A stretch of 30,707 nucleotides of DNA from UBA1206 sp041672465 (lineage in GTDB: Bacteria; Bacillota; Clostridia; Oscillospirales; CAG-382), in contig JBAYZO010000016.1 in NCBI GenBank assembly GCA_041672465.1, positions 1-30,707 of the forward strand, written 5' to 3'. The translations under genes were made by a program, and so were the position numbers. Below the pieces are notes generated by a model. The model made no database searches. It was not told where the DNA came from and saw only the letters and a program-made list of their open reading frames with translations. Shown piece by piece: positions 1 to 5,970 of this stretch (position 1 is its first letter; every line of letters starts with the position of its first letter).

Positions 1-44
1 AAGTAGCAGTTCTAACAAAAAAGTTTAATGGCTTAACAAGCCGG

Positions 45-77
45 CAAGCCGCCCGTAACAGGGCGGCTTGTTTTTTT
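45..77 (+). terminator. Rho-independent terminator of an upstream gene
   Basis: A perfect 10-bp stem (CAAGCCGCCC / GGGCGGCTTG) with a 6-base loop is followed by seven T on the + strand. It must end a rightward gene lying left of the window, since no rightward gene precedes it here. The left flank lacks a T run when read leftward, so it should not stop the leftward CmpB-like gene efficiently. Confidence 0.85.
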
Positions 78-90
78 AACTCTTTTAATT

Positions 91-495
91 TTAAAGCAGC
101 TTTTTTACCATACTTGAAAGCTTGCCCGAGGCGAGAATCGCCGGCAGTGACAGCATATACCAAAGAAGGCTGTACCGCAGGCATATCTGACCTTTAAAGT
201 TAAGCGGTATGCCCGAGTAATCCCAAACTTTAAGCTTAAGGCGTTTGTTTACCAATAAACCCGTAAGCAGTTCAATGACGGTTATTATCCCCGAACCCAT
301 GACTCCGCGAAAAAAGAGCGAAAGTTTTTTCGCCCCTTTAAGGCGGTTACAGCAGAGGTCGACAAATACCAGCCCGAGCCCGCCCCCGAAAAACATTGAC
401 ACATGACTTCGCTTGCGGCAGATAAGCTCAAGGCAGACATATGAAAAGCCGCCGGTTAAGAATAAGAGAAAATACCATTTATAATTTTTACGCAT
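91..495 (-). CDS. CmpB-like membrane protein (putative ABC-transporter type IV family)
   Basis: This small membrane protein (134 aa) has hydrophobic segments near residues 7-25, 32-48, 66-82 and 108-124. The region around 'VWDYSGIPLNFKGQICL', followed by an aromatic-rich last helix, is the hallmark of the Clostridia family annotated as putative ABC-transporter type IV (ABC_trans_CmpB, PF06541). The biochemical role of that family is not established, and no ATPase partner lies nearby. The start is supported by GGAGGAG just upstream of the ATG. It is the second gene of a leftward pair with the amidase-like gene, 52 bp apart. The family call is from memory of the motif. Confidence 0.7.
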   Translation of the reverse strand: MRKNYKWYFLLFLTGGFSYVCLELICRKRSHVSMFFGGGLGLVFVDLCCNRLKGAKKLSLFFRGVMGSGIITVIELLTGLLVNKRLKLKVWDYSGIPLNFKGQICLRYSLLWYMLSLPAILASGKLSSMVKKLL

Positions 496-547
496 TTCAG
501 CTCCTCCGGGAAGTGTTTCAAGCCTACTATGCGCATTTTTATGGGTT

Positions 548-1309
548 TTATCCTATGATCATGATATATTTAACCAGCGCGTAACCGTGCTTTTCGTCCT
601 GCGAGACAAGCGCCCAATCGCCTTTTTGGTCTTTTATTTCAAGATTTGTTTTATCTTTTAGCTTTCCGATAATTTTTCCCTCAAAAGAGGGGAGAGTTCG
701 GAGGTTAAGGAGTTTTCCGTCTGTGTTCACAATGCCTTTTTTGGCGGCGCCTGATAAATAGCGGGTTTGCTCTTCCGCTTTTATACCAAGATACTCTGTT
801 ATTGAAAGCGAAAGGTTTGCGGCGATAAGCTTCGCGTTATTTTTTATCCATTCACAGTCCTCAAAATCGTCCCTGTTGCCAAGGCTGATATATATTGAGG
901 GCGAGGTTGTCGATTTCAGCTCCACAAACGAAGTGTTGGGTAAAATCGATACATAATCGGGCTTAGCGCACATATGTATAAGGTTGCGCGCGAAGATATC
1001 CGCTGCGGCTTTGCTCCCGGGAGAATTTGGGTTGTAAAAAACCTCGATCCCGCCTTTGCCTCCGCCCGCCACGCTCCCTATGGAATTTGTATGAAGAGAG
1101 ATATGAATGTCATGAAGTTTTTCGTTAGACAACCTCACCGATTCCGCCGCGTTCATGGTTTTATTATTTCGGGAAAATTCAATATGCGAGGACTTTAAAT
1201 AAAACTCCATATAGTCGGCTATCACATTCATGTAATACTGTTCGGTCGCGCTGTGACCGAAGAGCTTGTTATAATCCTTTGAGGAAGGACTCAAAAATAC
1301 AGACGGCAA
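548..1309 (-). CDS. N-acetylmuramoyl-L-alanine amidase-like protein with SH3 domain, active site apparently degenerate
   Basis: Residues 1-175 resemble Amidase_3 peptidoglycan amidases as found in Clostridia: 'EQYYMNVIADYME', the 'HISLHTNS' zinc-ligand strand, then 'GGIEVFYNP'. Residues 185-253 look like a bacterial SH3 wall-binding domain ('LNLRTLPSFEGKIIGKL'). No signal peptide is seen. The usual catalytic glutamate segment (P-x-V-L-x-E-x-G) reads 'PSIYISLG', with Ser where Glu is expected, and the N-terminal DPGHGG histidine motif reads 'LSPSSKD'. It may therefore be a non-catalytic wall binder or have altered chemistry. The start is TTG, with AAAGGGG eight bases upstream. A 14-bp palindrome (TTAATATATATTAA, 1330-1343) lies in the likely promoter zone. 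Confidence 0.75.
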   Translation of the reverse strand: MPSVFLSPSSKDYNKLFGHSATEQYYMNVIADYMEFYLKSSHIEFSRNNKTMNAAESVRLSNEKLHDIHISLHTNSIGSVAGGGKGGIEVFYNPNSPGSKAAADIFARNLIHMCAKPDYVSILPNTSFVELKSTTSPSIYISLGNRDDFEDCEWIKNNAKLIAANLSLSITEYLGIKAEEQTRYLSGAAKKGIVNTDGKLLNLRTLPSFEGKIIGKLKDKTNLEIKDQKGDWALVSQDEKHGYALVKYIMIIG

Positions 1310-1401
1310 GACAAAAACCCCTTTATTCGTTAATATATATTAAAATCTCAACGCGAAAAGTAAAAATAAATCAAGCGGAATTGATTTTTTTATAAAAACA
1401 C

Positions 1402-1430
1402 TTGACATTTTAAGAACTGTTGAATATAAT
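1402..1430 (+). promoter_or_regulatory. Sigma-A promoter of the infC operon
   Basis: TTGACA (1402-1407) and TATAAT (1425-1430) are both perfect consensus hexamers separated by exactly 17 bp. Transcription should begin near 1437, giving a leader of about 270 nt before infC. The strength fits a translation-apparatus operon. Confidence 0.9.
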
Positions 1431-1436
1431 AGATTG

Positions 1437-1610
1437 TCAAAAGAAGAAGAACGGTTTTGTTCTCACCCGCCGTTACAACAGGCGCGGTCAATAAGCGGAA
1501 GTATAACTTGAACAAGTGAAGTCGCGTTTAATTAAAGCGCGGCGGAAAGCGGGTAAAGCTTTGGTTTATTGAAGCGCGGGGGAAAATTCTTCCCGCTTTT
1601 TCTTTTGTAA
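1437..1610 (+). ncRNA. infC-operon leader, L20-leader-like attenuator
   Basis: The transcript between the promoter and infC contains a GC-rich hairpin followed by a T run, and upstream segments able to compete with it: CCCGC near 1466 and GCGGG at 1549-1553 can pair with each other or with the terminator arms. In Bacillus and Clostridia the infC-rpmI-rplT operon is repressed by ribosomal protein L20 through premature termination in such a leader (Rfam L20_leader), so L20 autoregulation is the likely mechanism. No T-box GGTGG/ACC core was found. The L20 assignment rests on gene context plus architecture, not on a covariance-model hit. Confidence 0.65.
1573..1606 (+). terminator. Attenuator terminator in the infC leader
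   Basis: GCGGG (1576-1580) pairs with CCCGC (1592-1596), extended inward by two G-T pairs, and is followed by TTTTTCTTTT. It lies between the promoter and infC with no gene before it, so it must be a regulated (conditional) terminator. Confidence 0.7.
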
Positions 1611-1694
1611 AGATACCGTTGCCTCTAATATAAGATTATATGATTTTTCTTAAAATTATACATTAAAGCAATCGTGAAGAAACCCAAATTTTCT

Positions 1695-1708
1695 GGAGGT
1701 GTTACATT
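1695..1708 (+). promoter_or_regulatory. infC: Ribosome binding site and ATT start codon of infC
   Basis: GGAGGT (1695-1700) is followed five bases later by ATT (1706-1708). No ATG or GTG lies suitably placed, and the first TTG in frame (1724) is too far from any Shine-Dalgarno. IF-3 genes of many bacteria use an ATT or AUU-type start that IF-3 itself discriminates against, so this decides the start. Confidence 0.85.
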
Positions 1709-2290
1709 ATAGTCAAAAGATCTTTGATTAACCAAGAAATCAGAGCGCCCGAGGTCAGAGTGATCGATACGGAAGGCAAGCAGCTCGGCATACTTAAAAT
1801 CGATCAGGCGTTGCGGATAGCCGAAAACGCCGGGCTTGACCTTGTGGAAATCGCCAGCGAGTCAAAGCCGCCGGTGTGCAGGATTATGGATTTTGGCAAA
1901 TATCGTTTTGAAAGAGAAAAAAAAGAAAAAGAAAACCGCAAAAAACAACAGATATCCGAACTCAAAGAGCTACAGCTCACCTGCAACATAGGCACCCATG
2001 ACTTTCAGACCAAAGTTTCGCACGCTTCGCGATTTTTGTCGCAGGGGAACAAAGTAAAGGCGCTTGTCAAGTTTAAGGGCAGGGAAATGGCTCATACCGA
2101 ACGCGGCAGAGCGCTGCTCGAACGGTTTATCGCCGCCTGCGCCGAGCTCGGCACCATTGAAAAACCCCCGGTTCTTGAGGGAAGAAACATGATTGTGATA
2201 ATTAACCCGATTAAAATAACTCCGGGTACGAAAGGAAATAAAAGCTATGGGAAAGATAAAGACCCACAAGGCCAGCGCGAAACGGTTTAG
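1706..2290 (+). CDS. infC: Translation initiation factor IF-3
   Basis: IF-3 binds the 30S subunit, blocks premature 50S joining and checks the start codon and initiator tRNA. From the ATT start the protein is 194 aa and begins MIVKRSLINQEIR. The N-domain contains 'VRVIDTEGKQLG' and 'LDLVEIASESKPPVCRIMDFGKY', broken here by a Lys/Glu-rich linker. The C-domain contains 'KVKALVKFKGREMAH' and 'LEGRNMIVIINP'. It is first in the infC-rpmI-rplT operon. Its last 15 codons overlap rpmI by 44 bp in another frame, and the rpmI ribosome site lies inside infC. The extra C-terminal tail (after 'INPIKITPG') appears to be a consequence of that overlap. AUU initiation probably provides autoregulation. Confidence 0.96.
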   Translation: MIVKRSLINQEIRAPEVRVIDTEGKQLGILKIDQALRIAENAGLDLVEIASESKPPVCRIMDFGKYRFEREKKEKENRKKQQISELKELQLTCNIGTHDFQTKVSHASRFLSQGNKVKALVKFKGREMAHTERGRALLERFIAACAELGTIEKPPVLEGRNMIVIINPIKITPGTKGNKSYGKDKDPQGQRETV

Positions 2291-2444
2291 CTTTACCGCC
2301 ACCGGCAAGATCAAAATGAATCACACCGGCCGCCGCCATAAGCTTGGGCTTAAAACCCCAAAAAGGAAAAGGCAGCTGAGGAAAAAGGGATATGTTTCAG
2401 AGGCGCGCATGGACGACTTAAAGCGTCTGCTTCCTTATTCATAA
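2247..2444 (+). CDS. rpmI: 50S ribosomal protein L35
   Basis: This is a 65-aa, very basic protein with the L35 signature 'KIKTHKASAKRF', 'TGKIKMNHTGRRH' and a basic C-terminal helix 'KRKRQLRKKGYV'. The length is normal for the family. It starts at ATG within the end of infC, preceded by AGGA at 2233-2236, so translation is probably coupled to infC. rplT follows after 20 bp. Confidence 0.97.
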   Translation: MGKIKTHKASAKRFSFTATGKIKMNHTGRRHKLGLKTPKRKRQLRKKGYVSEARMDDLKRLLPYS

Positions 2445-2464
2445 AGCGTGGAGGAGAAAGACAA

Positions 2465-2818
2465 ATGGCAAGAATTAAATCGGCTCTTACGACAAGAAAA
2501 AGAAGAAAAAAGATTTTAAAGGCCGCCAAAGGCTATTGGGGCGCGAAAAGCAAGCACTTTAAAATGGCGAAACAAGCTGTTTTAAAGTCGGGCAATTATG
2601 CCTTTATAGGCAGAAAACAAAAAAAGAGGGATTTTCGCTCTCTTTGGATAACAAGAATTTCCGCCCAGTGCAGGTTAAACGATATAAACTATTCACGGTT
2701 TATGCACGGGCTTAAAAAAAGCGGCGTTCTGGTAAACAGAAAAATGCTGGCGGAACTCGCCGTCAGCGACAAATCCGCTTTCGCTTCGCTTGTTACCAAA
2801 TCAAAGGCCGCGCTGTAA
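2465..2818 (+). CDS. rplT: 50S ribosomal protein L20
   Basis: This 117-aa protein is full length and nucleates early 50S assembly; in Firmicutes it is also the repressor of its own operon through the leader. Seen features are the long basic N-terminal extension 'KSALTTRKRRKKILKAAKGYWG' in outline, 'RKQKKRDFRSLWITRI' and the C-terminal globular part 'YSRFMHGLKKSGV...NRKMLAELA'. The start follows GGAGGAG by a normal distance. It is the last gene of the infC-rpmI-rplT unit. Confidence 0.97.
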   Translation: MARIKSALTTRKRRKKILKAAKGYWGAKSKHFKMAKQAVLKSGNYAFIGRKQKKRDFRSLWITRISAQCRLNDINYSRFMHGLKKSGVLVNRKMLAELAVSDKSAFASLVTKSKAAL

Positions 2819-2885
2819 ACGGCGGCGCGTTTGAAACCTTTGGATTAACACATTTTTCTGCGGCGGTAGTTTTATAAAAACAAGA

Positions 2886-2907
2886 CTTCGCTCACGGCGA
2901 AGGGAGG
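2886..2907 (+). promoter_or_regulatory. Small hairpin abutting the rpsU ribosome binding site
   Basis: CTTCGC (2886-2891) and GCGAAG (2897-2902) form a 6-bp stem with a 5-base loop. Its 3' base is the first G of GGGAGG (2902-2907), the ribosome site of rpsU nine bases before the ATG. It could modulate access to the site or simply insulate it. No convincing separate promoter for rpsU was seen. Confidence 0.4.
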
Positions 2908-2915
2908 GAAAAAGA

Positions 2916-3092
2916 ATGGCTGAAATAAAGGTCAAGGAAAACGAATCTATTGATAGCGCTCTTAAGAGATTTAAAAGGTCCTATCTCCGGAGCGGCGTGC
3001 AAGCCGAACTCCGCAAGAGGGAACACTACGAAAAGCCCAGCGTCAAGCGCAAAAAGAAGTCCGAGGCGGCAAGAAAAAGAAAGTTCAAATAA
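2916..3092 (+). CDS. rpsU: 30S ribosomal protein S21
   Basis: This 58-aa basic protein starts MAEIKVKENESIDSALKRF and continues with 'RSYLRSGVQAELRKREHYEKP' in outline and a Lys/Arg-rich tail ending 'AARKRKFK'. That is the complete S21 pattern and usual Firmicute length. S21 sits near the anti-Shine-Dalgarno end of 16S rRNA and assists initiation. It starts at an ATG nine bases after GGGAGG and lies 97 bp after rplT, followed by a strong terminator. S21 is more often near yqeY or dnaG-region genes, so its place behind rplT is a local arrangement. Confidence 0.95.
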   Translation: MAEIKVKENESIDSALKRFKRSYLRSGVQAELRKREHYEKPSVKRKKKSEAARKRKFK

Positions 3093-3104
3093 AAATTGAA
3101 TCCA

Positions 3105-3125
3105 CGGGCCTGCGGGCCCTTTTTC
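3105..3125 (+). terminator. Terminator after rpsU
   Basis: GGGCC, loop TGCG, GGCCC and then five T (3120-3124), 13 bp after the rpsU stop. It closes the infC-to-rpsU unit. Confidence 0.85.
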
Positions 3126-3220
3126 TTACCCGCCAATCGCTTATAACGCGGCGGTATAGTATATAATATAGTAAAAAACGCGAAATGTGTTTATTTAAAC
3201 AAATGGTTATGGGGGTTATT

Positions 3221-3619
3221 ATGGACAATAAACTTTTATATAACAAAGCTAAAAAGGCGGCTAAGGCGTCTTATTCCCCCTATTCGCTCTTTAGGGTTGG
3301 GGCGGCGCTGGTCTGCGAATCGGGGGAGGTATACTTGGGGTGCAACATTGAAAACGCCTCTTTTTCCGCGACCATATGCGCGGAAAGAGCCGCGCTCTCT
3401 TCCGCCGTCGCGGCAGGGGAGAGGGGGTTTACCGCGATTGCCGTTGCGGGAGGTAAGGTTTCCGCGGAAAGCGGTCTCCCCGAATGGGGGGACTGTATGC
3501 CCTGCGGGGTGTGTCTTCAGGCGCTTAGCGAGTTTTGCGGCGGAGAGTTTAAAATCGTCACGCAAAACCATGAATATCTGCTAAGCGAGCTATTACCCGT
3601 CGCTTTCAAATTAAATTAA
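3221..3619 (+). CDS. cdd: Cytidine deaminase (tetrameric type)
   Basis: The protein hydrolytically deaminates cytidine and deoxycytidine to uridine forms in pyrimidine salvage. The zinc site is the T-CDA pattern: 'TICAERAAL' (Cys ligand with catalytic Glu) and 'PCGVC' (two Cys ligands), with 'GCNIENASFSATICAER' spanning substrate-binding residues. The start at 3221 gives 132 aa, the normal length. It is preferred over upstream in-frame ATGs because GGGGG lies about six bases before it and the downstream sequence MDNKLLYNKAKKAAKASYSPYS matches family N-termini. A TATAAT (3162-3167) with a weak -35 lies upstream. A hairpin terminator follows directly. Confidence 0.93.
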   Translation: MDNKLLYNKAKKAAKASYSPYSLFRVGAALVCESGEVYLGCNIENASFSATICAERAALSSAVAAGERGFTAIAVAGGKVSAESGLPEWGDCMPCGVCLQALSEFCGGEFKIVTQNHEYLLSELLPVAFKLN

Positions 3620-3624
3620 TAGAA

Positions 3625-3649
3625 AAAAAGCGCCTAAACGGCGCTTTTT
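3625..3649. terminator. Bidirectional terminator between cdd and hydA
   Basis: AAAAAGCGCC, loop TAAAC, GGCGCTTTTT. The symmetric A and T tracts make it work for cdd from the left and for hydA (leftward, stop at 3665) from the right. It defines the 3' end of the hydrogenase operon. Confidence 0.9.
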
Positions 3650-3664
3650 GGGTAAAAACGAGTT

Positions 3665-5404
3665 TTACTTAAACTTTGGTTTCGGCGCGTAATGGGTGTG
3701 GAGGAGTTCATGCGCCTTGTGGGAATTTGGCTCGCCCAAGAATTCGTCATAAAGCCGTTTTATCGAGGGGTTTTCATGGGATTTGCGGAGCGTCATTGAT
3801 TCGTCTTCGCAGTAGATGGCTCTGGCTCTTTCTTTTTTGGGGTCAATGTAGCTGAGCTCCCTCGCGTTTATTATGGGTTGTCCGCCGCCGGTTATACAGC
3901 CGCCCGGGCAGCCCATGATTTCAATAAACTCATAGTTCTTCTCGCCTGATTTTATTGATTCGAGAAGTTTTTTGGCGTTGCCCGTGCCGTGGGCAACGGC
4001 AACTCTTATGGTTTTGCCGCCGAGGTCTATCTCAGCCTCCCTCACGCCGTCAAGCCCCCTGACTTCGCAGAAGTTTACGTTGTCAAGCGGAGTGCCGGTA
4101 ACGATTTCATAAACGGTGCGGAGAGCGGCCTCCATGACCCCGCCCGTGACGCCGAAGATAACGGCGGCTCCGGTGGACTCGCCCATAAGCTCGTCAAAGC
4201 CCTCGTCGGGAAGCCTTACAAAATCGATCCCCGTCGCTCTTATCATGGTGGCGAGCTCCCGCGTGGTTATCACGGCGTCCACGTCGCTGAGCCCGTCTTT
4301 TGAGAGCTCCGGGCGTTTCGCCTCGAACTTTTTCGCGGTGCAGGGCATTATAGAAACGCTGAAGATTGATTTCGGGTCTATTCCGTTTTTCTCGGCGTAA
4401 TATGATTTTATAAGCGCGCCGCCCATCTCGTGCGGAGATTTGCAGGAAGACAGGTTAGGCAGGAATTCCGGGTAAAAAGTCTCGCAATATGTTATCCAGC
4501 CCGGCGAACAGGAGGTTATCATGGGGAGAACGCCGTTATTGTTAAGCCTACCCAAAAGCTCCGTGCCTTCTTCAAGAATGGTCAGGTCGGCGCTGAAATC
4601 GGTGTCGAATACTTTGTCGAACCCAATCCGGCGGAGCGACGCGGCAAGCTTTCCCGTAACCCTTGTCCCGATGGGGAGCCCGAATTCCTCACCCAGCGCC
4701 GCGCGGACAGCGGGGGCGGTCTGAACCACCACGTGGAGCTCGGGGTTGCCCAGCGCGTCCCACACCGCTTTGGTGGAGTCTTTTTCATACAGCGCGCCCA
4801 CGGGGCAGGCGACAATGCACTGGCCGCAGTTTATGCAGGGTGAATCGGCAAGGCTTTTTTCAAAAGCGCAGCCAATCTGGGTGTTCATTCCCCGGTTGTA
4901 GGCGTTAATCGCCCCCACCTGCTGGATATCGTTGCACATTGAGACACAGCGGCGGCAGAGTATGCATTTTGAGTTGTCGCGGACAATGGATTCGGAAATA
5001 TTGTCAATTGTGGTTTCGGTTATACAGCCGTCATACGGATAGCCGTCCACGCTGTAATCGTTGCAGAGCTGCTGAAGCTCGCAGTTGCGGTTTCTTATAC
5101 AGCTCGTGCATTCGCGGTTGTGGTTGGACAGCAACAGCTCAAGGTTAATCTTCCGCGCTTTGCGGATAGCGGGGGTGTTGGTTTTTATATTCATCCCGTC
5201 GGTGGCGGGGAGAACGCAGGCCGTCTGGAGCGACCGTCCGCCGGCGTCGACAAGACAGAGCCTGCAGGCGCCTATTTGCTGAACGTCTTTGAGGTAGCAG
5301 AGCGTCGGTATGTTAATTCCCGCCTCCCGCGCGGCTTCCAAAACAGTGGAGCCGTTGGGAACGCAGACTTTTATACCGTCAATCGTAAGGGTTATATTAT
5401 CCAT
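3665..5404 (-). CDS. hydA: [FeFe] hydrogenase catalytic subunit HydA (NAD-linked, multimeric type)
   Basis: This cytoplasmic enzyme interconverts protons and H2 at the H-cluster. Domain order over 579 aa: plant-type [2Fe-2S] (C36, C47, C50, C63); His-ligated [4Fe-4S] (H95, C99, C102, C108); two [4Fe-4S] (C147/150/153/157 and C190/193/196/200); H-domain with L1 TSCSPGW (297-303), L2 MPCTAKKFE (C355) and L3 GCPGGCITGGGQP (C499, C503). A C-terminal tail follows. The Ser in L1 instead of the textbook second Cys is, as I recall, usual in HndD-like enzymes. With HydB and HydC it should form an NADH/ferredoxin-coupled complex. It is last in the operon, 566 bp behind hydB across a repeat array. AAAGGA precedes the ATG. 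Confidence 0.95.
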   Translation of the reverse strand: MDNITLTIDGIKVCVPNGSTVLEAAREAGINIPTLCYLKDVQQIGACRLCLVDAGGRSLQTACVLPATDGMNIKTNTPAIRKARKINLELLLSNHNRECTSCIRNRNCELQQLCNDYSVDGYPYDGCITETTIDNISESIVRDNSKCILCRRCVSMCNDIQQVGAINAYNRGMNTQIGCAFEKSLADSPCINCGQCIVACPVGALYEKDSTKAVWDALGNPELHVVVQTAPAVRAALGEEFGLPIGTRVTGKLAASLRRIGFDKVFDTDFSADLTILEEGTELLGRLNNNGVLPMITSCSPGWITYCETFYPEFLPNLSSCKSPHEMGGALIKSYYAEKNGIDPKSIFSVSIMPCTAKKFEAKRPELSKDGLSDVDAVITTRELATMIRATGIDFVRLPDEGFDELMGESTGAAVIFGVTGGVMEAALRTVYEIVTGTPLDNVNFCEVRGLDGVREAEIDLGGKTIRVAVAHGTGNAKKLLESIKSGEKNYEFIEIMGCPGGCITGGGQPIINARELSYIDPKKERARAIYCEDESMTLRKSHENPSIKRLYDEFLGEPNSHKAHELLHTHYAPKPKFK

Positions 5405-5447
5405 TTTTTTGACTGTTCCTTTCTATCATTACGCGAACTATATATAA

Positions 5448-5910
5448 ATTTTTGGCGGTTTTGTTAGCATTTATAAATGTAAAGGCTTATTTTTCAACTT
5501 TTATAAACTCATGTAATGCAAACTTTTTATCGGTTTTATCAAAACTCATAACTTTAAAAACTTATCTTTCAACCTTTATAAATTCAGGTAATGCAAAACT
5601 TTTTATCGGTTTTATCAGAACTTATAAATTTAAAAACTTATCTTTCAACCTTTATAAATTCAGGTAATGCAAGCTTTTTATCAATTTTATCTAAACTTAT
5701 AAATTTAATGACTTATCTTTCAACCGTTATAAATTCAGAGAGTGCAAACTTTTTATCGGTTTTATCAGAACTTATAAATTTAAAAATTTATCTTTTAGTC
5801 CTTATAAATTCAGGTAATGCAAGCTTTTTATCGGTTTTATCAGAACATATAAATTAAAAAACTTATCTTTCAACCTTTATAAACTCAGAGAGTGCAAACT
5901 TTTTATCGGT
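5448..5910. repeat. 75-bp tandem repeat array between hydB and hydA
   Basis: Six full copies and one partial copy follow each other without spacers, at about 5448, 5523, 5599, 5674, 5749, 5824 and 5899 (period 75, once 76). Each copy contains CTTTTTATCGGTTTTATC, then two TATAAA-containing segments, then a variable CAGGTAATGCAA or CAGAGAGTGCAA. The last four copies alternate between these two variants, suggesting growth by duplication of a 150-bp pair. The first copy is the most diverged. Because 75 is divisible by three, the + strand stays open, encoding a 25-residue repeat, but no ribosome site was seen. The array separates two subunit genes of one complex in an otherwise compact leftward operon. 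Confidence 0.95.
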
Positions 5911-5945
5911 TTCGCTTTAGCGAAATTGCAGTTTATAAACTGCAA
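5910..5945. repeat. Two adjacent inverted repeats behind hydB
   Basis: A perfect 20-bp palindrome, TTGCAGTTTATAAACTGCAA (5926-5945), abuts a 6-bp stem-loop TTTCGC-TTTA-GCGAAA (5910-5925). They lie 25 bp past the hydB stop, at the edge of the repeat array. Neither is followed by a T run in either direction, so they look like mRNA-end or processing structures or an element border, not terminators. Confidence 0.8.
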
Positions 5946-5970
5946 AGATAAAAATTTGCCATTGAAAAAC

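Noticed and set aside
974..1198. 74-codon rightward frame opposite the amidase-like gene
   Set aside because: Antisense to a recognisable protein, no ribosome site or promoter.
1437..1610. infC leader as a T-box riboswitch
   Set aside because: No GGTGG/ACCGCG T-box core; the gene context and competing CCCGC/GCGGG segments fit an L20 leader better.
4481..4530. HydA L1 motif TSCSPGW as an unusual active site (Ser where TSCCPGW has its second Cys)
   Set aside because: I recall the same TSCSPGW in many HndD-like NAD(P)-linked hydrogenases, so it is probably subgroup-typical. An alignment to HndD and CpI would settle it.
5452..5857. Rightward reading frames through the repeat array encoding 25-residue repeats
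   Set aside because: They stay open only because the period is a multiple of three; no ribosome site, antisense to the operon, composition is that of AT-rich repeat DNA.
5448..5910. The 75-bp repeats as a CRISPR array
   Set aside because: Copies are contiguous, with no unique spacers, units of 75 bp and internal divergence; no cas genes are near.
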